35,001 nucleotides of DNA from Candidatus Avelusimicrobium vaccinum. Lineage in GTDB: Bacteria > Elusimicrobiota > Elusimicrobia > Elusimicrobiales > Elusimicrobiaceae. The notes under the pieces are model-generated. The model did no database searches and was not told the DNA's origin. It saw only the letters and a program-made list of their open reading frames with translations. A program made the position numbers and the translations under genes. Location of the stretch: assembly GCA_902794895.1 (NCBI GenBank), contig CADBIY010000005.1, forward strand, positions 64,001 to 99,001, written 5' to 3'. This document shows positions 24,647-31,419 of this stretch, in pieces. Positions within the stretch are counted from its first letter, which is position 1; each line of letters begins with the position of its first letter.

Positions 24647-24683
24647 GGGATGTATCCCTCCTTTTATATTCACTACAAATCAA

Positions 24684-24710
24684 AATTTATCAAAAAAAAA
24701 AACCTGTCAA
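24684..24710 (-). promoter_or_regulatory. Pilin promoter whose -35 lies in a terminator arm
   Basis: On the minus strand TTGACA (24710-24705) is the 3' arm of the preceding terminator hairpin. The terminator T run then serves as spacer to TGATAAATT, with TAAATT at 24689-24684 (spacer 15 bases). The same layout, TTGAC, T run, GRTAAATTT, ATTTG, occurs before the pilin at 3279. The exact -10 is not certain. Confidence 0.5.
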
Positions 24711-24730
24711 CCGTTTTTACGTTTGACAGG
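24703..24730 (-). terminator. Intrinsic terminator of the HEMLGH membrane protein gene
   Basis: CCTGTCAA (24703-24710) pairs with TTGACAGG (24723-24730), with a small inner CG/CG pair. On the minus strand about ten T follow. It ends the gene at 24755-25402 and overlaps the next pilin's promoter. Confidence 0.85.
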
Positions 24731-24754
24731 ATTTTTTATCTAATAACCTATGAA

Positions 24755-25402
24755 CTAACCTTCCGTTAAATACTGCTCACTATGTGTCCAATAATAATAT
24801 AAACTATACAAAGCAATCACTACACTAAAAACACCTAAGCAAATAAATAAGTCTCCAATGAGCGTGTCGTAATTTAATAAATGAAGTCCTTTTAAAATTC
24901 GGTGCCAATCGTGTGCATCCGTGCAAATTCCGCCGGATATATTGGTTACCATATCTGAAGAAGTAAGTTTCAAAGCACAAGCACTTGCATCAGCGGCATA
25001 AATACCAGCCGCGTATAAAGTAGTTCCCAACCAATACCAAAGAAGCGGCAAAAGCCACCGGCCGCCATTAAGCTGTAAACTAAGTAATATCAACCCCACG
25101 GGAAGCAAAGTTTCGGCTCCGTTTCCCATAGCCGCCATCCATAAATCTCCTACAGCAGGGCACGCGGACGAGCAAATACGCCAACCGATTTGGCCTATTA
25201 AATTATGCCCTAACATTTCGTGCGTAAGATAATTGGGAAGATATACGAAAATATTATCTAGGATACTTTTCATCAGCGGGCTATCCCAATGTATAAAACC
25301 CCATATTCCTAAGCCTATTACAAAAAGCAGACTCCAGAACCCCCATTGGAAATAAAGGGGGCTTTGATGATAGGGATCTAACCAATTAAAAAACTTTTTC
25401 AT
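24755..25402 (-). CDS. Integral membrane protein with HEMLGH, YAADA and HDW motifs (putative metallopeptidase-like)
   Basis: The 215-residue protein has no signal peptide and about five hydrophobic segments (roughly residues 22-38, 48-58, 95-112, 116-134 and 186-206). It carries YLTHEMLGHNLIGQIG near residue 60, YAADASACAL near 136 and DAHDWHRILKGLHLLNYD near 164. The order His-Glu-His, then YxxDA, then HDW matches what I recall of a broad family of uncharacterised bacterial membrane proteins that look like intramembrane zinc peptidases. Here the first motif has one extra residue (HExxGH rather than HExGH). Metal binding and protease activity are inferred only. The ATG lies 6 bases after TATAAT with no ribosome site. 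Confidence 0.6.
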   Translation of the reverse strand: MKKFFNWLDPYHQSPLYFQWGFWSLLFVIGLGIWGFIHWDSPLMKSILDNIFVYLPNYLTHEMLGHNLIGQIGWRICSSACPAVGDLWMAAMGNGAETLLPVGLILLSLQLNGGRWLLPLLWYWLGTTLYAAGIYAADASACALKLTSSDMVTNISGGICTDAHDWHRILKGLHLLNYDTLIGDLFICLGVFSVVIALYSLYYYWTHSEQYLTEG

Positions 25403-25408
25403 GGAATT

Positions 25409-25414
25409 ATTATA
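25409..25414 (-). promoter_or_regulatory. -10 box of the HEMLGH gene, leaderless spacing
   Basis: Minus strand TATAAT (25414-25409) is followed by exactly 6 bases and the ATG at 25402. The preceding bases are TAG rather than TGn. Confidence 0.65.
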
Positions 25415-25438
25415 CTACTTTTTTTATCGTGTTTTTTT

Positions 25439-25447
25439 TGTTAGAAT
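25439..25447 (+). promoter_or_regulatory. Extended -10 promoter of the ankyrin gene
   Basis: TGT (25439-25441) plus TAGAAT (25442-25447) lies 17 bases before the ATG at 25465. This gives a leader of about 11 bases that just holds the GGGAG ribosome site. Confidence 0.55.
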
Positions 25448-25464
25448 AAACGTCGGGAGTTCCT

Positions 25465-26175
25465 ATGAAAAAACTATTTATTTTCGGTGTCATTGTTTTG
25501 GTAAGTTGGCTAAGCATCACTTATTTTATCCTGAACCGGGAAGAAAAAGGGCGCCAATTAGTTACGGATGCTTATTATGGTGATTTATTAGCGGTTAAAA
25601 GTGATGTGGAAGAAGGAGCCCCGCTAGATTTCGAATTTTATTTTCAAGATGACAAACGACAATACAACGGCATATGGTTTAATGCCTTACATGCGGCTGC
25701 TTCCGGCGGGAACGAAGATATTATTAACTTTTTATTGGAACAAGGCTTTAATATCAATACCCAAACACCAAATGGCTGGACGCCTTTGTTTATCGCGGCT
25801 AGAGACGGGCAAGCCGAGGCCGCCAAACTGCTGATTTTCCGGGGAGCAAATTTAAATATACAAACAGATCAAGGGGCTACCCCTTTGTTGATGGTACTGA
25901 CACAACCTTTTGAAAATGAAAAAGCACGTACCGATTTGTTGTGGTATCTACTGCGGCGCGGAGCAGATGCCAATCTGCCTGATTTTAACGGTTTCCCGCC
26001 AATTTATTATGCCGTGTTATCCCAAAAACCGGAACTGGTAGAAGCACTCCTGGAATATGATGCAATACCGCCTAGGCCGATGTTAGAACAACTTTTTTCT
26101 TTCTTGGAAAAACAATCTGCTTTGCCAGCAAAAAAAATAACCGCCCTTCTCAAAAAGCGGTTATCTGAAAAGTAA
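25465..26175 (+). CDS. Membrane-anchored ankyrin-repeat protein
   Basis: The 236-residue protein has one N-terminal hydrophobic segment (residues 4-23), then a region of ankyrin repeats. The recognisable ones are NALHAAASGGNEDIINFLLEQG, WTPLFIAARDGQAEAAKLLI, ATPLLMVLTQPFENEKARTDLLWYLLRRGADAN and PPIYYAVLSQKPELVEALLE. Ankyrin repeats mediate protein binding; the partner is unknown. The anchor suggests the repeats face the periplasm, or the outside if the anchor acts as a signal. GGGAG precedes the ATG. Its last codons contain a hairpin that functions on the other strand. It is divergent from the HEMLGH gene and convergent with the protease gene. Confidence 0.88.
   Translation: MKKLFIFGVIVLVSWLSITYFILNREEKGRQLVTDAYYGDLLAVKSDVEEGAPLDFEFYFQDDKRQYNGIWFNALHAAASGGNEDIINFLLEQGFNINTQTPNGWTPLFIAARDGQAEAAKLLIFRGANLNIQTDQGATPLLMVLTQPFENEKARTDLLWYLLRRGADANLPDFNGFPPIYYAVLSQKPELVEALLEYDAIPPRPMLEQLFSFLEKQSALPAKKITALLKKRLSEK
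26130..26164 (-). terminator. Terminator of the protease gene, encoded inside the ankyrin gene
   Basis: ATAACCGC (26137-26144) pairs with GCGGTTAT (26157-26164) around a 12-base loop. On the minus strand it is followed by seven T, giving a good intrinsic terminator 22 bases after the protease stop at 26187. It lies within the last codons of the plus-strand ankyrin gene, where it is followed by CTGAAAA and does not resemble a terminator. Confidence 0.75.
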
Positions 26176-26186
26176 ATCAATTCTTT

Positions 26187-27317
26187 CTAAGGCATAATGA
26201 ACGTTTTAGTATATATGTAGCGGTTGGGTTTAATTTGCTGGCGGCGAACAATCTTAAAAACCAGTTCATCCCCCCTGAACACCTCATCATCTTCAAAAGC
26301 CAACTCTGCGTGTGCGTCCGAGTAAGGATGCGGAAATTTTTGGATATTTTTTGTCCATACTTCTTGTCCATTACGCTTTAACGTAATTTCCGACACGCGT
26401 TCATTATCTTGAAGGGAGGTTACTTGAAATCCGCGCACGTATAATCTCCGGGCAGGAACTTTTACCGACGGATTATAGTGTGCATCCAGCAAATAGGGAA
26501 CTGCTACCGACAAATTCACTCCGCTTCCGCGGCTTAAATGCGGATTATCTAAATCCAACAAATGTCCGTTATGCAAACCGACCACCTGCCATTGCTGCGT
26601 TCCCGGAATACGCTGTACAATAGGGGACCCACACTGTCCATTCCCTGTTACCGGGTTTTCCCACGTAGACCCATTAATATGATAGGGGCCATATAAATTA
26701 ATTCCTTCGGCATTTGTAAATTCACGCTGTACCGGTAAAAAATCATTCATAGAATAATTTCCGGTCGTGTACCCTACGGAATAGGCAGGGGCATTTAAAT
26801 CCGGCTCGCCCAATTCTAAAGGTTCCATTCCTTCCGGAATATCTTCCGGTTTAATAGGGGCTAAAGAAAGATCCGGCTCGTGCCAACCGGAAGTACCGTT
26901 TACTTCTACCTTAACTACCACCTCTTTTTCCTGGCCATCCCGTCCGCGAAAACGAACGACCCGTGTGTGGCCGGCTTCGCCCATAACATGATAGGCACTG
27001 GCAACCCACGTTCGTCCATAAGCAGAAAGTAAAAAGCCGGAAGCATAGGTCGGTAAATTTTCCTGCAAAACGCCCTCCGTATACCGAGGAAGAGAAATTT
27101 GCACAATACTGCGTTGCATACGAGGCAACAAAGAAGCAGGTGCTTTAAAATTTACACGGGCCTGACGGAAAATTTGACGTGTTACCTCTGTACTGACTTT
27201 GGGTAAATCTGCCGGAGCCCCTTTAATTAAAAAAGCAACACTCTTCGAAAGGTTTTGAGCATCCGCCGGAACAAACACCCATACAAATAAACTCAACAGA
27301 ATGAGAAAATGTTTCAT
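26187..27317 (-). CDS. Secreted chymotrypsin-fold protease homologue with Cys at the nucleophile position
   Basis: The 376-residue protein starts with a signal peptide (MKHFLILLSLFVWVFVPADA, cut near residue 20). A region typical of trypsin-like peptidases follows: ASGFLLSAYGRTWVASAYHVMG with the likely catalytic His near residue 109, EPDLSLAPI with the Asp near 150, and NGQCGSPIV near 229. Trypsin-like enzymes have GNSGSP at the last site, and here the nucleophile position is Cys (codon TGT at 26631-26633). The arrangement GxCGx is that of viral 3C-type cysteine proteases. A C-terminal beta-rich domain of about 90 residues follows. Whether it is active is unknown. The ATG has no clear ribosome site. 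Confidence 0.65.
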   Translation of the reverse strand: MKHFLILLSLFVWVFVPADAQNLSKSVAFLIKGAPADLPKVSTEVTRQIFRQARVNFKAPASLLPRMQRSIVQISLPRYTEGVLQENLPTYASGFLLSAYGRTWVASAYHVMGEAGHTRVVRFRGRDGQEKEVVVKVEVNGTSGWHEPDLSLAPIKPEDIPEGMEPLELGEPDLNAPAYSVGYTTGNYSMNDFLPVQREFTNAEGINLYGPYHINGSTWENPVTGNGQCGSPIVQRIPGTQQWQVVGLHNGHLLDLDNPHLSRGSGVNLSVAVPYLLDAHYNPSVKVPARRLYVRGFQVTSLQDNERVSEITLKRNGQEVWTKNIQKFPHPYSDAHAELAFEDDEVFRGDELVFKIVRRQQIKPNRYIYTKTFIMP

Positions 27318-27325
27318 ATATAATT

Positions 27326-27331
27326 AGTTTA
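27326..27331 (-). promoter_or_regulatory. Possible -10 box of the protease gene
   Basis: Minus strand TAAACT (27331-27326) ends 8 bases before the ATG at 27317. It is a weaker example of the short-leader pattern seen in other genes of the window; no TGn is present. Confidence 0.3.
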
Positions 27332-27334
27332 CCC

Positions 27335-27749
27335 TTTCATGCCCCCCAGAACAAGGGTCCAAAGGCCCATATCAGTACTAGGTCTAAATGGTGCAATAAC
27401 CCATCCCCCCGCATAGCTGGGGCTTTTCACAGGCGGGTAAAACCGAAGCAAAGCGGAGTCCTGAAAATGTCTTTATTCAGGACCTATTTCCCCTAAGGGC
27501 TAAAAACCCTTCTTAACTGCCTGCCTCGCGTGACTTTCCACGCTCTGTCCTTGCTGTTTTGTTGTTTATAAATAAAATGTCATTCCAAACTTGATTTGGA
27601 ATCTTCCACGCTTGTCGTTTTAAACGGCAACAATCACAAACTGCGTTGAAGATCCTGAATCAAGTTCAGGATGACTTTCTGATTTATCTTAACAACCTGT
27701 TCATCAGTAAAACCTTAACAGAAACCCAGCGCGGGGTTTTCAAGCATAA
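27335..27749. other. Gene-free stretch with many hairpins
   Basis: No credible reading frame is present. Several inverted repeats occur in a row: CCCC/GGGG near 27407; GTCCTGAA/TTCAGGAC (27458-27465 with 27476-27483); AAGGG/CCCTT near 27497; GCGTG/CACGC near 27530; the REP-like element at 27579-27675; and AAACCC/GGGTTT near 27722-27739. I looked for RNase P RNA, tmRNA, 6S and SRP landmarks and found none convincing. A small RNA is possible but unsupported. Confidence 0.5.
27579..27675. repeat. Palindromic REP/BIME-like intergenic element
   Basis: The 97-bp element begins GTCATTCC and ends GGATGAC. Its left half is a hairpin, ATTCCAAA-CTTGA-TTTGGAAT, and its right half is a second hairpin, ATCCTGAA-TCAAG-TTCAGGAT. 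The two halves are inverted copies of each other over about 33 bases (GTCAT, then AACTTGATT, GATCTTC). Similar GTCATCCTGAACTTG palindromes are scattered between genes in several bacterial phyla. Confidence 0.75.
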
Positions 27750-27782
27750 AAAGCCCCGCTTTACACTTGAAAGCGGGGCTTT
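27750..27782. terminator. Intrinsic terminator of the secreted-protein gene
   Basis: A perfect 13-bp stem (27750-27762 with 27770-27782, core AAAGCCCCGC/GCGGGGCTTT) has a 7-base loop and T runs on the minus strand. It lies 18 bases after the stop at 27801. Confidence 0.9.
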
Positions 27783-27800
27783 GTCATGTTCAAAAAATAC

Positions 27801-28316
27801 TTAGTTAGCAACCTGTGATAAAACATCCCGGTTAAATGCATCCAATTCATCCGCCGGTTCACTGACAAACCAATGATTATATGCTTCTGGCAAATGATCG
27901 GCAATATAGGACCCCAACACAATGGTTTTATCTTCGGCCCAACCTACCTGAATCGGTTTTTGCATTTCTTTAGCCAACATTTTAACTAATTCCGGATTTT
28001 TGGCTTCAAAAGCACGGTCAATATCTTCATTAGCGGCAAAATCATAAGCAAACCCTTCATAAAAACCAACCAAATGTTGCATATGCATCAATGCGTTTTC
28101 TTCTTTTTGCTCTGCAAAATATTTACGAAGGTTATTTATTGATTCTAATGCTTTCTTAACTGCCGCCTTCTCTTCGGGCGTTGTCTGGACTTTAGATATG
28201 TTTACATTGCGTGTAATTTTCATCTCCAGCCGTTTTTGTTGGTCGCTATTCACTTGGGCCAATACACAGGGCGCTGCAACTGCCAGCACGAGAATCATCA
28301 TCCAAATTTTTTTCAT
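27801..28316 (-). CDS. Secreted protein of unknown function
   Basis: The 171-residue protein has a clear signal peptide (MKKIWMMILVLAVAAPCVLA, cut near residue 20) and a mature part that looks mostly helical and acidic. No family is recognised. The mature sequence has KRLEMKITRNVNISKVQTTPEEKAAVKKALESIN and an aromatic-rich middle (HLVGFYEGFAYDFAA). The mature region has no cysteine. AAGGAG lies upstream of the ATG. It is a single-gene unit with a strong terminator, flanked by a 13-bp inverted repeat. The likely location is the periplasm or outside the cell. Confidence 0.85.
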   Translation of the reverse strand: MKKIWMMILVLAVAAPCVLAQVNSDQQKRLEMKITRNVNISKVQTTPEEKAAVKKALESINNLRKYFAEQKEENALMHMQHLVGFYEGFAYDFAANEDIDRAFEAKNPELVKMLAKEMQKPIQVGWAEDKTIVLGSYIADHLPEAYNHWFVSEPADELDAFNRDVLSQVAN

Positions 28317-28428
28317 ATTCTTTCTCCTTAGGTTAATTTAGTTTTCCTTCTTACTTATAATATATCCGTTCTTTTACTATAAAACAAGGGCCTTTGGACC
28401 TAGAATGTCCTTAGGCCTTAGGCCTAGA

Positions 28429-29631
28429 TTAATAGGCAAATTCGCCTTTTTCGTAGACGGTCACTTCCGTCCCGTTTTTCAATTTCGCCCTGACACGTTT
28501 ATTTTCGGTATTAATCAAATCCCAATGCAAAGACGATTCATTAAAACCAAGCGATTTTTTTGCATCTTTGGTTAGTTCCGTTTGCGGCCCGTTATAGGTA
28601 TCAGCATAACTGGCCCCTACGGCCACGTGACAATTACCATACTTGCCGCCAAAGTTTTCATCAAATAAAATGTCGGCCATGAATTTGTTAATTTTAGAAA
28701 AGCGCCGATCTGTTAGGGAAAATTCCCCAATTTGAGCAGCGCCCCGGTCCATGGCTAACATTTTGCGTACAAATTCTGCCCCCTGTTGGGCATCTGCTTT
28801 AATCGCACGTCCATTCTTAAATTCCAAACGCACTCCTTTCACATAATTACCGCTCCGGTACGAGGATAGATCTGCGAAATAAACCCCTTTCGTTCCTCGC
28901 CAGTCGGGGGAAGTGAAAATTTCAAAAGACGGCACATTACATCCGCCACCGGCAATAAATTTGCGTTTTTCACCCAATAATACGGTAAAATCCATATGGG
29001 CGGATTCAATATGTAACGTTTCAATCGGTAAAGAAGAAAGCCATGCCCCAATTTCATTAATTTGTTGCGTAACTTCTTGCCATTTTTTGACAGGATTCTT
29101 TTCATTTAAAAAGCACGCCCGCGCAATTTGATGGGCATACTCTTTGGGAGAAAGCCCTGCCCGCTTGGCCAGTTCTTCCGTAGGATAATTACACAACGTC
29201 CAGGAAAATAAACCCTTCTGTTCCCGTATATCTAAAATTTCACGCACCGGCTTACGGGCAACGGCACTTTTCCCGATTCGGACCGGATCAATTTGTTTGA
29301 GATAAGTTAAATCTTGCGGCGCATGCAACGCAATCAGGCCATTAATTCCCCCTTGAAATTCTTTTTCTCCGGGAGCCAAAAAAGCCAATTGTTTATTGTC
29401 GGCCAATTCAAAAAATTTTTTAGAAAATTCTTCCGGAGATTGAATACGAAGAATCGGGTGCAGACGTTCTTCCAATAATTTTTGATAAATTTGTTCGGCA
29501 AGCGGTAAGGCGGCAATATCCGTCCGTAACAACACGCTATCGTATTTTTTAAACTTTCCATTCCGCCGCGCTGCTTTCAGGGCCCATACCATTACATTGG
29601 CATATTTTTCTAATTGTAGTTTTGTAAACAT
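28429..29631 (-). CDS. M29-family aminopeptidase
   Basis: The 400-residue protein matches the M29 family (AmpS / aminopeptidase T), cytoplasmic metal-dependent enzymes that remove N-terminal residues from peptides. The metal-binding motifs are all visible: NVPSFEIFTSPDWRGTKGV (first Glu), GEFSLTD (second Glu), NCHVAVG (His), and ESSLHWDLI (His and Asp). The N-terminal half holds the usual sugar-like domain with LLRTDIAALPLAEQIYQ. The ATG at 29631 has AGGAG 11 bases upstream; an ORF start at 29667 gives an atypical N-terminus. It may serve amino acid fermentation together with nifJ, which is inference. It is divergent from the membrane protein at 29692. Confidence 0.9.
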   Translation of the reverse strand: MFTKLQLEKYANVMVWALKAARRNGKFKKYDSVLLRTDIAALPLAEQIYQKLLEERLHPILRIQSPEEFSKKFFELADNKQLAFLAPGEKEFQGGINGLIALHAPQDLTYLKQIDPVRIGKSAVARKPVREILDIREQKGLFSWTLCNYPTEELAKRAGLSPKEYAHQIARACFLNEKNPVKKWQEVTQQINEIGAWLSSLPIETLHIESAHMDFTVLLGEKRKFIAGGGCNVPSFEIFTSPDWRGTKGVYFADLSSYRSGNYVKGVRLEFKNGRAIKADAQQGAEFVRKMLAMDRGAAQIGEFSLTDRRFSKINKFMADILFDENFGGKYGNCHVAVGASYADTYNGPQTELTKDAKKSLGFNESSLHWDLINTENKRVRAKLKNGTEVTVYEKGEFAY

Positions 29632-29654
29632 TTTGTCTTTCTCTCCTCTTATAA

Positions 29655-29663
29655 TGTTATAAT
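29655..29663 (+). promoter_or_regulatory. Extended -10 promoter of the membrane protein gene
   Basis: TGT (29655-29657) plus TATAAT (29658-29663) lies 28 bases before the ATG at 29692, with AGAGG between. A second TATAAT sits at 29650-29655. The M29 gene is transcribed the other way from the same 60-base gap. Confidence 0.6.
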
Positions 29664-29691
29664 ACAAAATAAAGAGGAAAACGTTAAATTT

Positions 29692-30450
29692 ATGAAAAAA
29701 TTTTTATTTGCAATTTTATGCGTTGCTTTTTTTACTCCGGCATGGGCAGATGTCTCCCCAAAACCGGAAATGGAATTTTCGTTTATTTACGAAACTTCTA
29801 ACAAACCACTCATTGATCCCGCCCATAGCGAGCAAGTCCAATGTACGGATAACCAATGTTTAGAAAGCAAACCGTTGGGGCATTACGGAATCCAAAAACT
29901 CTATTGTTCGGCTGGGAACTGTTTTTCAGTGGCTTACGAATATACCGATTACCAAAAACTGATTATTTCGTTCGCAGACGGTTCCGTGCGGGAAAGTAAT
30001 ATTTTTATTGCTCCGCGCAAGTTGCGCGCACGTTTTAATGTGCACGTCTATGATAAAGCATTAACCGTTGAACCTACCGATATTACCCCCGATGCTAGTG
30101 GTTGGACCCGCTTGGATGCGTGGGTTTCGCTATTTATTATTTTAATTCTCGAACTGCTCGCTGCGGCAGCCTATGCCATTTATACGAAAAAAAGTTTTCG
30201 GATTTTGTATAGTGTGGCGTTAGCCAATTTAATCACTACCGGTATTTCCTGGTTTTATTTAGCGTGGTATGTACCAGAAAGCATGTTGCTCTGGCTATTC
30301 TGTTTGATTGCGGAAACGTTGATCATTCGCTATATGAACTTAAAAAGGATGTCACTCTCCCAATCCTTCATGCTTAGTTTAGCCATGAACGTAACCAGCT
30401 ATTCCTTGGGCATGATGTTATCTTTTGTATTAGCGCCCGTACTTTTCTAG
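29692..30450 (+). CDS. Exported membrane protein of unknown function
   Basis: The 252-residue protein begins with a signal peptide (MKKFLFAILCVAFFTPAWA, cut near residue 19). About 120 outer residues with four cysteines follow (VQCTDNQCLES, LYCSAGNCFSV), probably forming disulfides. Four hydrophobic helices come next, at about residues 145-167, 172-192, 198-216 and 230-250. The end FMLSLAMNVTSYSLGMMLSF resembles membrane segments seen in other uncharacterised proteins, but no family is recognised. An extended -10 and AGAGG precede the ATG. It is monocistronic with a terminator after it. Confidence 0.82.
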   Translation: MKKFLFAILCVAFFTPAWADVSPKPEMEFSFIYETSNKPLIDPAHSEQVQCTDNQCLESKPLGHYGIQKLYCSAGNCFSVAYEYTDYQKLIISFADGSVRESNIFIAPRKLRARFNVHVYDKALTVEPTDITPDASGWTRLDAWVSLFIILILELLAAAAYAIYTKKSFRILYSVALANLITTGISWFYLAWYVPESMLLWLFCLIAETLIIRYMNLKRMSLSQSFMLSLAMNVTSYSLGMMLSFVLAPVLF

Positions 30451-30484
30451 AAGATAGATTCTTTAAACCGTGGACATAGATTTA

Positions 30485-30517
30485 ATCCCCTGCGTGTAGC
30501 CCAGCAGGGGATATCAT
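30485..30517 (+). terminator. Intrinsic terminator of the membrane protein gene
   Basis: ATCCCCTGC (30485-30493) pairs with GCAGGGGAT (30504-30512) around a 10-base loop, then ATCATTTTT. It lies 34 bases past the stop, in the convergent gap before the ZIP gene end. Confidence 0.8.
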
Positions 30518-30572
30518 TTTTCCCCCACAGGAGAACCATATTTTTCCTGATAAAATTAGTACAGAAAAAATA

Positions 30573-31343
30573 TTAAAAGATAAGTAGCGAAACTGCCATC
30601 ACTGCCATTCCGCCCACAACTCCCCAAATGACACGGTGTCCTTCCCCATATTCGTGTGCAGTAGGTAATAGTTCATCCAAAGCAATATACACCATAATCC
30701 CGGCAACCAAAGCAAAAAGGATCCCAAATACACTTTCATGTAAAAAATGACGCAGTACCACAAAACCTGCCAATGCCCCCACCGGTTCTGCCAAACCGGA
30801 TAACGCACTATACGCAAAAGCCTTGAGCCGGTTATTAGTGGCATGATATACCGGCAATGCAACGGCTATACCTTCCGGAATATTGTGTATACCCACCGCT
30901 ACCGCCACCGAAATTCCTAATGAGGGTTCTTGTAAGGTAGCCATAAAAGTGGCTAGTCCCTCCGGAAAATTATGAATGGCTAAGGCCCAAGCCGTAAATA
31001 AACCTAAATGTTTTAATTTAGTCTGCGGATCCAGGGTGTGTGTTTCCACATGGTGCGACGGAAGCAGGGTGTCAATCAGCCAGGCGGTAACTATCCCGCC
31101 AAAAAAAATACCCGTTACTAATCCGTTACCGCCAGAACCATATATTTTTTGTAATGAATCCGTGGCTTGCGGAAGTAGTTCCATAAAAGACACATAAATC
31201 ATTACCCCCGCTGAAAAACCTAACCCTAACGATAATAGGGTCAAATTTTGTTTTTTAATCACAAAGGCTAGCGCGCCGCCAATCATAGTAGCAGCACCGG
31301 CTAAAAAACTGAGCAGTAATGCGATTTGCAAGGAAGATTCCAT
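30573..31343 (-). CDS. zupT: ZIP-family metal transporter (ZupT-like)
   Basis: This 256-residue protein has eight likely membrane segments and imports divalent metals such as zinc. The family metal-site motifs are present: HNFPEGLATF in helix IV and HNIPEGIAVALP in helix V, together with the EP in GLAEPVGAL and a His-containing cytoplasmic loop (SHHVETH). Length equals ZupT. The ATG at 31343 is chosen because it sits 6 bases after TGT-TATAAT and gives the normal start. The longer open frame upstream overlaps the divergent helicase gene and is not real. Confidence 0.93.
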   Translation of the reverse strand: MESSLQIALLLSFLAGAATMIGGALAFVIKKQNLTLLSLGLGFSAGVMIYVSFMELLPQATDSLQKIYGSGGNGLVTGIFFGGIVTAWLIDTLLPSHHVETHTLDPQTKLKHLGLFTAWALAIHNFPEGLATFMATLQEPSLGISVAVAVGIHNIPEGIAVALPVYHATNNRLKAFAYSALSGLAEPVGALAGFVVLRHFLHESVFGILFALVAGIMVYIALDELLPTAHEYGEGHRVIWGVVGGMAVMAVSLLIF

Positions 31344-31349
31344 GCACTT

Positions 31350-31358
31350 ATTATAACA
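31350..31358 (-). promoter_or_regulatory. Extended -10 promoter of the ZIP gene, leaderless spacing
   Basis: Minus strand TGT (31358-31356) plus perfect TATAAT (31355-31350) is followed by 6 bases and the ATG. It is divergent from the helicase promoter. Confidence 0.75.
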
Positions 31359-31404
31359 AAATCCATTTGTTTCTCTTTCCCAAAAACAGATTAAATAAAA
31401 CAAT

Positions 31405-31413
31405 TGGTATAAT
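31405..31413 (+). promoter_or_regulatory. Extended -10 promoter of the helicase gene, leaderless spacing
   Basis: TGG (31405-31407) plus perfect TATAAT (31408-31413) is followed by 6 bases and the ATG at 31420. No ribosome site could fit. Confidence 0.75.
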
Positions 31414-31419
31414 ATCAAT

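Larger units (their letters stand above)
27356..28400. repeat. 13-bp perfect inverted repeat pair flanking the secreted-protein gene
   Basis: GGTCCAAAGGCCC at 27356-27368 reappears inverted as GGGCCTTTGGACC at 28388-28400. Both copies are preceded on the plus strand by ACAAG. The pair encloses the gap and the gene at 27801-28316, about 1045 bases. No transposase is enclosed. Confidence 0.6.

Noticed and set aside
27335-27749. Possible RNase P RNA, tmRNA or 6S RNA in the hairpin-rich gap
   Set aside because: A GGAAAGTC-like stretch on the minus strand resembled RNase P P4, but the partner strand and other conserved blocks are missing. No tmRNA tag or tRNA-like ends were seen.
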